DNA of 64,000 nucleotides, from NCBI GenBank assembly GCA_037349315.1, contig JBAIAC010000018.1:6882001-6946000 (forward strand). Direction: 5' to 3'. Under the pieces are notes generated by a model. It saw only the letters and a program-made list of their open reading frames with translations. It ran no database searches and was not told the DNA's origin. This DNA comes from Chelydra serpentina. Its lineage: Eukaryota; Chordata; Testudines; Chelydridae. A program made the translations under genes and the position numbers. Numbering within the stretch: position 1 is the first letter of the stretch; each line of letters begins with the position of its first letter. Shown here piece after piece: positions 31,603 through 46,600 of this stretch.

Positions 31603-34600
31603 CTTAAAAAAGAAAAAGATTTTTTAGGGTTAAAGTAGTAATTGTACATGTATGTGGGACTCTCCCACTCAGAACTACCCCAAACATCTGACACCTAAAT
31701 CCTCCCCACACCTTGCATCACTCTGTTTGCTGCTCCCAACTGATAATCATAGTGACATCAATGTGTACTTTTATTGCAGGCTTCCCTCTGCTGGATTTCC
31801 ATCAGCATTGCTTGCCAGTTTGAAGTGCAATGCTGGTAACAGACTTTCAATGTTCTTATATTTCAATCCGTACTTGCTGATTTAAGAGAAATTCCCTATC
31901 CCCCATTACTTGCTTACTTACTGTACACCAATAAAGACGTTGACTACTTCACCCCTGTGGTCAATGTTCTTATGTGTGATCTTAATGATACACCTCTAGT
32001 TATCCTGGCAGTGTTCAAAATCCATTCTGAGAGTTAACAGACCTAATTGCCTTTTAGACCTAATTGCCGAGCTCACTAAATATACCAATTTCTCAGGCAT
32101 AAAATAATCCCTGTGTTCTGTTTTATAATAGTTCCTACCAGTCCTACATTGTGGAGTATCTGAATTGCATAACATCTCTTTTCCAGTCTCAGGTTAAAAT
32201 TCTAACTAAGAAGTCATTCATTAAAGACAAACAGCTTTGGAAAGAAGTTTTTAAATAGCAAAGAATGACATCTAAAAAACTACCACTGAACATGGAGCAG
32301 ATATTTTCATAAATAAAATACAAAGCAGAAATAACTTATTACACATATAGAAACTCTTATTTTAAGGATTTGCTATTTCTTTTGTTTTTAAAAGCTATTT
32401 AGGAAGTTTTAATGCGTTTACAAAATCAATGCCATGTAAACATCACAAACAAAATGATTATATTACTGCATAATGAGAAATTATCATCAAATCCCTCCAA
32501 TTTAACAGGGTATTACCATATTACAGAGTGAACCTCTTTACAACATCTAGGACATATTGTTTCTGATGTCTTTATTAAATTGAGACAAACTTCTGACTCT
32601 ACTCAGTTCAGCTTCACTTCTGCCATTGCCAGTATGTACTCTAGAGTATTTTGTCTTTTCCTACCCTCCTTGCCCTGGGTTTCAGAATCTGCCAATGTTT
32701 TTTAATCAGCTCATCATTATTTTCTGCCTCTGAGGTATCCTCTTGTATGTCTGAAATGTGGATTTCTATCCTAAGAAACTGGAGTGTATTTTCCCCTCGT
32801 TTAAAGTTTCTAACTATATAATATTGATTTCTGAAGCTGAATGAGAGTTTAAATGGGAATCCCCATCTTTAGCAGAGCTCTGCCATCCTGACTGCTGCTG
32901 TAATATCCCCTAACTTTCTCTTTTTTTTAAAAGCTTGGGCTAGAGCTGGTTGGAGAATTTTGATGGAACCATATTCTACTGCAACACGTGGTTCTGTCTA
33001 AACTGAAACACTTTGCAAAAATAGGTTCATTTCACTTTTATTTCAGAAGAAACCCCTGAAAAAAAGTTCTAATGTTGAAATATCACATTTCAACTTTTTG
33101 GAACGAAACATTTAGATTTTTCATTTTGAAATGACTATTTTTTAAAAATGTTGTGTTATATATTATACAAAACATTTAGACTGTCATAACACAACTTTTC
33201 AATCAACCTGAAATGATTTTCTTCAGGAATTTTCCTTCATATTGTGAAGTTTTAGGCTTCCATTCTGATTCTGAATGAAGCCAAATGCCAAAACCTTGAA
33301 AGTGTTTGCAAAATGCAACTTTTGCTCACAGCTCTAGTTAGGGCAGAAAGGTTTTGGAAAAATTGCAGCTTATCCCCTTTGAGTACCCCTTCTGGCTTTT
33401 TTCATAATTAAATCTTTCTGCTGATAGTGATGAAATGTCACAATGAGGACTGTTAAGAGGTCCAGGTGGAGAGAGCAGCACCCTATGTGTGCTTTCTGCC
33501 CCCCAGAGCTCTGATTAATCAACTCTGTAACTGAAGTTCTTACACACCAAACTGGGTTTCCTGCTTCAGAATTTTTAGGCAATCTATTAAGTCCAATGTT
33601 GTTTCTCCTTGATCTATTTTCCATATCATCCAATTTATGCTACATCTCTCTCACTTGTTTCTCCTAGGCCAGAAGTTTCTAGCACGGTGACTTCAATATT
33701 CCACATCAGTAACTTCCTTCTTTAGTGCTCGAATCTTGGATGTCTTATCGTGTCTTGTAGTCCAACTCAAAGATCTGCTCCCTAATGTCTGCCCTGGTGG
33801 GTGGTTGATTTTCTTTGGCCCACTCATTCTTCCTTCTTTTGGGTGCTATGTCTTCAAATTGAAGTCCCCTGTATTGCGAGCCTGAAACATTTCTTAGTGA
33901 TTTTTTTTTTTTTTTAATTGGGGATGTTTTTGAATGGTCCTTCCTCTGCAACCCTGTGCTCTGCTTTCTGGGGGCCAGATTAGCAGATATGGAGGATGAG
34001 GGGTCAATAAAGGCAGATTACTTTGCTATCCCCTCAGAACTCAGACATACAAAAGCCGTTTAGTTCAGCCATTTGGTGATCCCCTATCTGGATTTGCTAT
34101 TTTAACTATATTATAGCGTTAGAGACTTCAACTAAATATTCAAATTGACGCGTTTAAACCTGGAAGAAAATAACCACTCCCCCCGCAAAAAACCAAAACA
34201 AACAAACCTGCCCCCAACCCTGCTTTGATAGGATATTTTTAAATTAATTTTTGATGTAGAGAACTTCTACAGAATTCCTACCCTCCACATCCCTCCCACC
34301 TTTTTTTTTTTTTTTTGCAGCATCTTGCATTATGCAAAAACCCGTTGTAAAACAGAAACAAAGGTGTTAACAAAGGGACTACACAGTAATATGGTATTAC
34401 TTCACAAAAAGATTATGTTGCATCTATTATGAGATGGTACCTATGAACCCTTATTATCTTAGTACCTAAGCATGTCTCATTTTTTTAGCAATATTTTAAA
34501 AGAAATCACATCAACATTTAAGCTCAAATCTACAAATAAATTTGTATGTTTCCTATTCTAAATAGCAAACATATCCTATAGAAAAATAGGATTTAGTTGA

Positions 34601-37600
34601 AAACCATTTTTTTAAGCAGGAAAATTTTATTTGACCACATTTCATGACAGGAAATTTCAAAATGAAAGTTTTCATTTCTAACCGTTTTTTCCTTTCAGTT
34701 TAGGTTTCAAAACTGAACTATTTTGCTTTTTACTTTTGGAATCTTCACCCACCCCTTCTCATTCACTCCCCCCACCTTTTACTACTGGAAAAAAAGCAAG
34801 CATAAGGGGTAGCAGAGATCAACAAACCTCAGAAAGTAGGAAAAACTATTTCTCTCTCTGTCTTTTTTGTATTTCCCCCCCTCAGAATGATGTTGGATAG
34901 AACTGTGGGTTTTTTTAGTGTGAGAAGGTGGAGAATATACTCTTTTAAAAAAAAATCTAAAGTGAAAAAAGTAAAAACAAATTAGAGAAAGGACTATTTG
35001 TGTTTACTTTCCCTTTTTCCAAGTTTAAACAAGTGAGGAAGTGTGCCCCCTCCTACTTTCAGACACTTACAAAAATCTCTGTCGCATCAGTGTTTCCAAT
35101 TGGGGAAAAAAGTGGGAACGTGAAAAGGCAGAGAGGGGAGAAAAAAATATCAGAATTAAAAATTTTTAATTTCATTTCAAAATTTCTCAAAAAGCATGAA
35201 CGAAAAATGTTTGTTCAAAATCTTTCATGGGAAAAAATTATTTTGTCCAACTTTAGTATTAATGAGGATGAACTCTAAGCTATACTCTAAAGGATGTTAA
35301 TTTATGCTGGAGGGACAAAAAATAGGGATCTAATTTTTGTTTATGTCTGCTGATTGGTCCATGACCAGTGAGTGGAAGACTTAAATCTTGTAAAGATTTG
35401 TACAAATCCACTTGTAAAGATTTGTGCTGGTCCAAAGAATATCTAGTCCCTGTAGGTTGTGAGATACCGGCTGTTAAAAAAAACAGGTCATTTTGCTTTC
35501 TCACTTCAGTTTTGATGTGGTTTTTTGTAGTCCTACTTTCACAATCTGACAATGTTTTATGTCACTCATGTATTAAAGGATTGGATTCGCGCCCTATACC
35601 TTTTAAAAAGTAGCTGGTTAAATTATATCTGAATTAAAGTGGGTAAGAAAAAAATTAGTAGGCTAAAGAACCAGATTTTTAAGATCTGATATTGCACAAG
35701 TTGCTAGCTCTTGGGAAGGGAGATAAAATGATAGACAGTGAAACATTTATTCTGGGCCTCAAAGATGTACATGATTTTGGAATTTCAATGTGTCATTTTT
35801 AGTGTGGTCCAGGACTAAATACAGGAAGTTCCAGACCTCAGGTCAGAGTAAGTTTTCCTTCTTCTTTCCCTCATTGGGTGTTTATTAAAAAAAACCTGCA
35901 TTCTTGCCCCCACGTACAGAGATACATTTTGGACTGAGGAACAAATGCTAAGCTACATGGCTAATAAGGAAGTGGAGGAGTAGGAATAAAAATGATGCTG
36001 CCATAACAGGGATGACATAAAACAGATTAAGTATTGCTCTGTGAACTGTTTCAGGGTAGGGGTAATGAAGAGTATTTCTTTCCCATTACTAATGTAGTCA
36101 AATTAATAAGTCTGTCATTCAATGCCAAAAATTTACAGCACTTCACTTTCTAAGGAATAGCCACAGGTAACAGAACAAAGACTCTATCGCAGGGATCGGC
36201 GACCTTTCAGAAGTGGTGTGCCGAGTCTTCATTTATTCACTCTAATTTAAGGTTTTGCGTGCCAGTAATACATTTTAACGTTTTTAGAAGGTCTCTTTCT
36301 ATAAGTCTGTAATAAATAACTAAACTATTGTTGTATGTAAAGTAAATAAGGTTTTTAAAATGTTTAAGAAGCTTCATTTAAAATTAAATTAAAATGCAGA
36401 GCCCCCCGGACTGGTGGCCAGGACCCAGGAAGTGAGTGTGCCACTAAAAATCGGCACGCGTGCCATAGGTTGCCTACCCCTGCTCTATTGTTTTGTAGGT
36501 GGCAGTTGTTTCCGTCAGTCATCAAGTAAAAAGCTTGGGAATTAACACAGACTACTTGGTGTATTTTTAAAATGCAACAAATGTGAAAGACTGGCCTTTG
36601 TATTGGTTCTTTCATGCAAATCACATATAAATGCTTTTTAGTAAAAATAGTCACTTCATTCTATTCTAACACAGAATTTCATGGTAATACATGTTTTTGA
36701 GAAGTGCCAAACATTACTCATTGGGTAAACTTACTTTGCTGCCTCTCCTTCCAACAGTTATTTCGAATGCTAGACACGTAGTCCTCTTCCACACTCTTTT
36801 CCACCTTCTGTAATGACACTCCTTTGTATTCATTTCTGAAGTCCTTGTTGACATAATAAATGACACCCAGGTTTTCTGTTTTCATTTTGATTGTCTGCCC
36901 TGTACCACTGTAAGAAATGTGTGTTTGTTATTCTTTTTCTATACACAATGTGTATGTTTCAAATGTTGCCACTGGTGAGCAGCAATAAGGTTTCACTGAG
37001 TACACTATTTCAAGGTACAGAAAAGTCAGAGTTGTAATGAAAAGCAGTGTGTCATGTTTAACAGAAGAAAATGTTTACATTCATATGAAAATAGAATTTC
37101 TGCCTTTTACCTCTCTCCATCTCCAAAAGTCATTTTAGTAAGTCATCTTTGTTTTAAAACCTTATAAATAAATAAATAAATAAATAAAGGTGTCTGTAAC
37201 AACAAACAACACTGGAACCTGGCCAAACAAAAAATTAGGTCCCCAGCCTGCAGTCATCAAAACCAGCAGCATTTCACTCTAAAATGTTTTACTGCAGCCC
37301 TTGAGAAATACACCTGCATGCTGGCATACTGTGGATTAAAAACTCATGGTTTGTGCATGCTCTGGAGGAGTGGTGCTTGTATCACAGGAGCTTAGTCTAA
37401 AAAGGGAAGAACATCTCTCTCCTGTGAAGCTCAAACGTGGCAGGAGAAGGAGCCTTCCTTCTATGAAGTTCAGCAGTTCTGCAAGAGAGTGAGAACCCTT
37501 CAAGCAATGATAGCAAGACTAAATCTATTCGCTATTTATCTCCTGGATGATTTGTCAAGGGAGTTATTTCTTTCAAGAAAAAAAATGGAGTTTTAGATAC

Positions 37601-40600
37601 CCCTCCATCTTAAATAGATATACGAGTTTCAATACCTATACTCCCTTCCAGACAGGCAGGGATAAAATATTGTAACGAAGTCTACTCTGGGGGAAAGGGG
37701 AGAATAGAGAATTTCTCCAGCTTTGATTATAATTTAGACCTTAACAACGCAGGTCAGGAGGTTTTTTTCGTCAGCTTCCTGACTAGATGCAAGTAGAAGA
37801 TGACTCTGCAAAGCAGATGTTAAACAGACATGCAAAGAAATAAAAAGGGCATTTTAAAAATGGAGAAGTATTTTTTTTAACAAATTTAATCAGCATTACT
37901 TACGATCTTGGGTATAAGGCATAAGGAGGATTAGAAACCATCAACTGGCTCAACAAAGAGACAAGGATCAATACAACAATAGGCATCAGCTGGATGAACA
38001 TAGAGAAGCCTCCCTATGGAACAGAACAGATTAGATTTGGGCATTTCATAAAATCGGTATCAAGATAGTACACAAATTTGGCAGGGTTTAATCTGGGATT
38101 TGCTTTTTAAAATAGATTATTGGTATAGTGTTCAAAAAATCCAAAAGACCAACTGCTTTGTAGACCAACTACAAAGTTTAGGCACTGTCAGATATCCCTA
38201 CCCCAAAGTCATTAATAATTATTTGTAGTGTAATAGTGCCCAGAGACCCCAATCAAAATTTTGAACCCCATTGTGCTAGACACTGCACGCACACACAAGA
38301 AAAAGGCTTTCCCTATCCCAAACAGTTTACAATCCAAGTATAAATGGCATTAATTAGTTAACAGGAATGCAATACATATTGCATCATACAACACTGAAGA
38401 GATGCATTTAAAACTCCAGAGATGTAATTCAACGCCCACTGAAGTCAATGAGTCTTTTCACTGATTTAATGGACTGGACCAGGTGTATATAGATATCAAA
38501 TAAGTAGCTAAATGCAGGTACACAGCAGGCCACATTTAGGGCTTGTCTGAAGTGAGTCCAGAACAGCTATTCTTAAGTAACTGCGTGTGTGAATATTCTT
38601 AACTTAATCTATGTTTAAAGTAGATAAAGATAAATGGGAATAAGGCACTCTTATTCCAGAACTAGAGCGTCCACATATGAAGTTATTCTCAGGAGTAGCT
38701 ATTGTGCTTTAAATTAACTTCCTACCTTAATATCAAGGTGGAAAAAAATTGGACTTCTTAAATTGGATTTTTTTTTAATTTTGTTATTTAAATTATAAGA
38801 AGTTCCTTTTTAAAAATAAACCTGTTTAAAAATGAAATCTCAATTTAATACAAAATATGTTAAGGCCTAAACTTATTATAATTTAGTTGTAAATGTGCAA
38901 CATGTTTTGATAAGAGAAGTTTATATATCCAAAACATTTAGTGTTGTTTTAATAAAAATAAATTCTATAGCTGTTTTGTGGTGTTTAATTAAATTCCAGT
39001 TACCATCCTAATTCAGCTTGACACAAATCATGAGCAAAAATTATTTACATAGTATATAAGCGATGTATCAGTCACTATTTTTAATGTACTAAAATGTAAA
39101 ATTAATAACCTGAAAATGTTATGATATATAATTGCTTAAATAAATGCATATAGTTAGAGTGTACCCTCCTAGGAAGCAAAAAGTTGTACCACATCTAATG
39201 TAAAGACTCTATTTAGTTGTAAATCAACATATGTAAATAGTGATATCAACCAATGAGAATGCAACTTTCTTTAGAAAATAGCTGAAGTATAGATGGAAAA
39301 GTTCATTAAAATTATTTAAATCAAGGTTTTCCACTTGGTGATTTAAATCAATCTGCCCTGCTTAATCCAAATTACTTTTCAAGTACATACAAGCTCTTAG
39401 TGACTAGAAACTAATTTAAATCATTTAGGATGTTAGTTTGGGCTCCTTTGTTCTGTTTACTGCGCCTTATGCAAATCTTCATGTCTGTTACCAAAGGAGC
39501 TAGGCTGTCCCTGTAAAATATTTCACTTGCAAATTCAGGTGTTCCTACAGAGCAAAAGATTCCCCTGCAATAATGCCATGTATATGACTACAATCTTCTT
39601 TCTCTAGCAGTAGATTCAGGTCAAAACCACTCAAACATACATCACCCCTCTCCTCTTCTCTCTCATGTCCACTATGACGGTGTTGATTAGGATGACTGTA
39701 GCCAGCTCGACCATTAGAAAATGAATGTACACTACCTACAAAAAAAATCAATAGTCAAGAAAACACCAGTTATAAACACGGAAGATGAGTGATGCCTTGA
39801 TGACTATAGACTGGGGAATTAATATACAGAGTGTGACATTTAAAATAGCTCATATTTAAACTTCTTATATTTTGAAAGCTGCATTAAATAAACTAGGTCT
39901 TATTTTTGAAAACCTACAATATTTATGATTTCATGTACTCCTGAGGTCACCATAGCCATCAGAAAAGGAAATTAACAACTTTTTAATATGTAGCAATACA
40001 CAGAGGAAAATAAATTGCTTACAGTAGATTAGGAAAATAATAGTTTGGATTAAATATTCTAAAAATCATCATATTGCTCTGTAGTGCAGCTCTGATAAAT
40101 ACCCATGAAATATTAATGAGTAAATACCTGATGGAAATGCTCCTCCGAAAAACATATTGAATAAATCCTCTGGAGTAATATCAGCCTCACAACCTCTATG
40201 GAAATTAAATCTACCATTGCCAGGGTGATTGCATGCTTGCTCTTCACTGCCTGTAAGGTCATATTGCTTGCGTTTTTCTGGATTGCTCAGCACAGCATAT
40301 GCATTTCCAATCTCTGAAACAGGGAACAAAGAGTGCTCACACAAATGAACAGTAAGAGCTGTTTTGTAATTACAGTTGTAATTTCAGTCAAGAACTTGCT
40401 GAAGATTAGCATCATTCATAGGTGATACTGAACGTTACAAAATCAACTGCAGTGGAACAGGGTGTCCAGAAACATTTTAGGTTTCCTACTCCTTCCAAGG
40501 CCCTGAATCATGGTAAAGTAGCTATAGAAGGCTGGACAGTTATGTTTATATCTTCAAAGGAATGTTTTCATCTGCTGAAATATTTCCCCCTCGTTACAAT

Positions 40601-43600
40601 TTAAAAAATATAGCTTTAATGTGAACTCAAAAGTCAGGTAATTGCAAAAGTTTGGCTTGATCCAACAACATTAGCTCTACCATGCAGCGTCTCATGTATA
40701 TGTTATGGGTTATATTAATAGGAATAATACATTAAGATTTACATTCAATAAGAGAAAGACAAATAGAAAATACTACACATGCAATATGAGAGTGAATATT
40801 AGTTAACCTTAACTTTTGGAATTACCTGACTTGTATGTGCTTGATCTTGGTTACTGAGGTGTAGCTAGGGCCATATTTTTTTAAACTGTCATGTGACACT
40901 GCTAGCAGTGCTGCTTTTAAATGACAGACCAAGCGATAGAGATTACACAGAAACCCTGCTATAGGACACACACTTCAAATACAGTTATCAGGGTTACTCT
41001 GCCTCAGGGTAAAGATGGTGGTGAGAGTTTGACATCCTCAGTAGTGGAGAGAAATTAGAGAGAAGTCAGTCAGCTCATAACAAATACACATGAAGAAAGC
41101 CTATTGCAAAAAAATGTTTTACATAAGATTTTTTAAAGCAACTTTTTTTTGCTTATGTTGTGCCATAAAAGATCACAAACTGCTAATTACGGATCATAGC
41201 AATTCAAAAAGGTTTTGGGTTTTTTTAAAACCGAGTTTAAAGAATAGACCCTTGGACAACTTAGTAAAATATGTTGTCTGGCAAAAGTACTCCAGAGACT
41301 GATCAAATCATACTTCTGAAATGTTAAGAAAAATACACACTCCTATTAAAGCAGTTGGGACTCCCAACATTCCCCTGCACCATTTTCAACCTATACACTG
41401 AAGTAATGTGCATTTTCTGAAGAACCAGAAGATGAGTAATTTAGTTTAAAATGTCCAACCTGAATGAAGAGTGAAATATTGAAAGTTTGACTTTGGAAAT
41501 CTCAAAGTTAATACTTGAAAGTATTAGTCACAAGGTGAAAAAATGTAAAACTATTTAAATTTGACAGTGACCTTTTAAAATAAATTATATAATTTATAGA
41601 ATAAAGCTTAGCTATCAAAAACATGTGTAACTATAGTAAGACAATTATTAGCAATTAACTTGATTGCTATGAGTAATCTATTTTCCATCTTAAACCCTTA
41701 ATGTGTCATAATTAGTACTCTTGGCCAGGTCACACAGAAAGTTTTGTTACGGGCTTAAACTAGAAATATAAGCCTTGACAGTATTTTGATTTGTTCCATC
41801 ACCAAACAAAAGACCATGTAAAATGAAAAAAATTAAAAAATACCATAGTTAGATTGCACCTGAGAAAAACAATTATTTCTGAAAAGTTCACATTTTCCTT
41901 GAAGTATGCATGCAACATTAAAGGATGCTTTTTCGCCAAAAGCTTTCCCATCAGCAATTTAGCCTGATCCAGGAGAAACTGTGGCAGTCCTAGCTGTCTG
42001 GATATTAAATCGAACTAGGGATTGGTCAAAAGCAGTTGGAATTTGGTCCGTTTTGAACAAATCTGTTTTTGTCTGAAAAAAAGAGTTATATACATAAAAC
42101 TCTAAGAAAAAGGTAACAGCATATCATGTGACGGAGTGAAAACTTCACTTTGATGCAAACTGCTTGTTTTTTTTAAACCTCCAATAGCAAAGGCACAATC
42201 AAATTTATACCTCATCAAACTGCACTGGCATTAAACCAAGCATGAATTCTCTTGATGTGATTTTGCATAGTCAGTCTAGATGCTTGGAATGCCAAATGTC
42301 AATGTTTACACTGGAAAACAAATTACTTGACTTCATAAGAGAAAATTCATTAATGAATATGTTAACATTATAAAACTTTTGTTGCCAGTATAGATATACT
42401 AAATAATGCAAATCCATCTCTCATTTTGTGTTCTTTTAAGCCAGGATGCTGCAAGATAGAAATATCTGAAAACGTGGTTTTGTAACAGCCAGTAAGTACT
42501 GTTCTTCAGCTATGAAGCCCTTCTTACTACAAATGCCCCACGGACCAAAAGCAATGGTAAATATGTAAATGTTATGATGGCATAGTATGCATAATCATGT
42601 CAAATGTCTTCATATTAAATTAACCATTTTGCCTTATTTATATGCATACACCGAGATGTCCCTTAATTTATACGTTCAACCAATCATTTTCCAAAAAAAG
42701 TAATTATTTAAGGGACCTTTTTGACCTACACAACAAACTGTTGCTTAGTCCTTTCTATGCAGATAGGATTAATCAGTACTAAATCACTGTGCTTTAACAC
42801 AGCTAGTTCTGTACAGACGCTCCTCGGGTTACGCAAGACCCGACTTACGCAAATTCGCACTTACGGAAAAAGTTCCGTAAGCTAAAAGTAGCAGCGTTTT
42901 GGGGGGTTTTTTGCATAATGGTTAGAGATAGATTTCTGACTTACGCAAAATTCGAGTTACGCAAGGCGTTCCGGAACGGAATGCTTGCATAAGTCGGGGA
43001 GCGTCTGTATAGTAGATGGGTCCCTTATATTCTAAAAGGCTTTCTCCATGTACAAAGTTTAATTATAAAAACTTTTACTTTTAAAAGCATCTGTTGCTCC
43101 AGGTGCATGATTTTTGTCTGGATGAAATTTCAAAGCAAGCTTTCGATAAGCCTTCTTCAAGTCTTCTTCACCTGCATCTTTTGACACTCCGAGTACTTCA
43201 TAATAATTTTTACTTTTCTTTATACTGTAGAAAAGAATAAGCAAAAAGATTTCAGGCAAAGATCTAAATATAATACAGTTGAACATAACTTCAAACAGAG
43301 AAGTCATTGCAGATATCAAAATTAGCATATTTCTATAACTAAAGATATTCTAGAAATTAATTTAAATTGCACCTTCTTGCACAAAGGTTATTTTACTGTG
43401 TACACGTTATTTTGTGTACTCAGAGACTGCACATTTTAATCCTTTTTATGCTATGAAGCTAATACAACTGTAAGAGAGGGAACTGGATTCTATTCTGGCT
43501 TGCACAACTTCCACAGAGTCAGAAAATCTTTTTTGCTAATGCTGCCATGAATCAGAAGTGACCCAATTTGACTTAGCAGGATGAATAGTCAGAAAAATAT

Positions 43601-46600
43601 GTTTTTATATATAAACAGAAGATTTGATTTGGATATCCATTGATAGAAAATATCAAATGCCACCTCACAATGCCATTCCAAAAATCACTTTTCAGAGAAG
43701 AAATGCACTTAAGCAACTACATGAGAGATTTTGATAGACAGGAATACACGTGGATCCCAGAAACCTATTTTACTTCTATAAACTGCTTGCATAAATCCAA
43801 AGAAATAATAAATAAAAGATCACTAACCCTATATTCTGATGACTTTAACATAGCATTAACTCTACACAAGCCTTAAGAACTTTGATACTTAAAACTTTGT
43901 TTCATCGTGATAGGAACAGTAATATCAGGACAATGATGTAATAATTCACTGCATTTTAAAACACCCAGAAATGAGGTGTAGACAGAAGCCACAGGGGACA
44001 GACAGCACCCTAAATCCACGGGAACAGGAAGGTTTGATCAAAAGCAGGACATTAGTTTTAAATCGAAACTGAATGATGGGGTAGTGAGTTCAGGGAGGGA
44101 TAGCTCAGTGGTTTGAGCATTGGCCTGCTAACCACAGGGTTGTGAGTTCAACCCTTGCGGGGGCCATTTAGGAATCTGGGGCAAAAATTGGGGATTGGTC
44201 CTGCTTTGAGCAAGGGTTGGACTAGATGACCTCCTAAGGTCCCTTCCAACCCTGATATTCTATGATTCTAAGTAGAGTATTTTGGAACTGCAGGATTCTC
44301 CTGTATAACTAAGCTAGCAGGAAAACGAAAATAAGAAAGAAAAACTTGTAGCACCTTAGAGACTAACACATTTATTTCAGCATAAGCTTTTGTGGGTTAG
44401 TGAAGTGGGTATTAACCCACGAAAGCTTATGCTGAAATAAATGTGTTAGTCTCTAAGGGTACGTCTATACTTACGCATCCGGTCGGAGGCGCGGGATCGA
44501 TGTTCTGGGTTCGATTTATCGCGTCTTGTCTAGACGCGATAAATCGAACCAGGAAGTGCTCCGCCGTCGACGCTGGTAATCCAGCTCGATGAACGGAGTA
44601 GGCGGAGTTGATGGGGGAGCCTGCGCGCCGCGTGTGGACCCCGGGTAAGTGCTTTTTCATTCGAACTAAGATAGTTCGACTTCAGCTACGTTATTCACAT
44701 AGCTGAAGTCGCGTATCTTAGTTCGAATTTCGGGGCTAGTGTAGACCAGCCCTAAGGTGCTACAAGCTTTTCTTTCTTATTTTCGTTTTGCTGACACAGA
44801 CTAACACGGCTACTACACTGAAACCTAAGCTAGCAGGGTTTGCCAATGTTGCAGTACATTGACATTTGGTGAAAACTGGAAGAAAATATTTTGTGCAAGC
44901 AAAAAATAGAAAAGTTAATGCCCAGAAATTAAATAATAAAGCACCCAAGTAGGGGGCCTCCTGACTAGTAGGCAGCAAGATGGCTAACACTACCATTACA
45001 GACTAAGGACTTGCCTTTAGGGGTTTTATACCACTATAAATAAACAGGAATAAGATAAGCACCTTCACCTTCATACTGGTCTGTAAGTGAATCCACACTA
45101 GGAGTTTGTATTGCTTTAAATATGCCAGTTTCTAAAGTGATACTGCCATAGTGCTCCAAAAACGGTGTGAAGACCAGCCCTAACAATCACCAAAGTTGAA
45201 TAGGTAAAAAGGTAAGCAGGCCTTTGGCTGGCTCATGAAATGAAGACATTTTATACAGGAATGGGAATTCTACAACTAAAAGTATGCTAGCCTATGAAGT
45301 CAGGCCAGACCATTTTATAAGGTATTGTTGAGATCACAGATTGATCAAGTGGTGTCATTTGACAGTTTGCCTTGATGGGAGCCGAGGGCTGCATTGCCTA
45401 AAGGGGACTGTGTTTGGCTTCTTGTTAACCAGTCTGGTACTGCAGAAGCTCTTTGATACTGGTTTGGTGACTCTAATTACAAAACAAACCACCAATTTGG
45501 AGTACTGTATGCCCTGTTTCTTGCAGTCTGCCCTGAGTGTGGCATTCTCAGTGTGGCCCATGCCAGGCACCCGGTCACACCACCTTCAAGCAATTCTCGT
45601 TCCTAAAAGTTGTAACCCTGTCCAGGACCCTATTATAGTTTTTGTGGGATTGGGAGGATGGTGTGTGTGTCTCCGCATTAAATAAACTAAAACGAGGGTG
45701 GGGGGAAAATCAAACTTCTCCCACTGCTGTATGGCTGCTTCCTGTCTTTGTTATGTTTGTTTTCTGTAAATTCAGCTGTGATCAAGAAGCAAACTCTTTG
45801 CTTCTGTAGTAAAACAGAGGTTTTGAGGTGGAGACAGTATTAAAACAGGAGGGAGCTGTTTTGATCTGTCCTGCATTTGGCTTATACTACCGTCACTATG
45901 CACATTTTGAACAAGATGATCACTATTAGCAGGAAAGATATACACATCTTAAAAAATAACATTTTCAAATACATTTCAGTTCACAAGAAAAGTGCTTCTC
46001 AGTATGTGAGTTGTCAAACTTCTGCACTGAACGAATAGTATTCTTTTAAACTCGTCTTACTATTCATAGCATATCACTCAGTACTTATGCAATCAACAGA
46101 GAGGTATTGCATCTTACACTTCTCCCCATTGAGCAACTTGTTTGCACTATCATGCAATGCTCGATAGCTATGGTGGCTATGAGCCACGTCCCTTGTGTAT
46201 ATGGAAGACATTTTTTAAAAAAGCACCTCAGTGCTTGTTTATATTTGTATCTACCAACAATACTAGCACAACACTGATGAAAACCAATGCAGTAAACCCA
46301 TTTGTTGAGTTGTTCTACTCCAGAATTGTCTCCACTGTGTATCTTAAATCTATTGTTATAACAAGCAAACTTAGAATTCCTATCATGATCAGACTATCCT
46401 AATGCAGAATGTTCCATTACAGGAATCTCAAAGGTAAGGTCCCCTCTATTCTAAGGGCATGTCAGTGCTAAATGAAAACAAACAAAACCCTGTAGGAAAA
46501 ACACAAATCCACTGTAGCTGGATCCTGAATATCTTCTCTCAGTATCCATTAGATTATCAATATGTACCCAAATGCTGCAGGAGGGCAGCTGGAGCAAAAG

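Larger units (their letters stand above)
31603..36734 (-). other. DNAJB14 intron 7
   Basis: AT-rich. Named elements are the TAGAGCTG-ended element at 32940-33337 and a hAT MITE at 36190-36482. Stretches around 34600-34730 and 35150-35240 are rich in 'tttcaaaatgaaa'-like words related to the interior of 32940-33337. No other gene seen. Confidence 0.5.

Noticed and set aside
44093..44170. tRNA-like sequence with A and B boxes
   Set aside because: It continues into the tortoise SINE body and CR1-like tail, so it is a retroposed SINE, not a tRNA gene.
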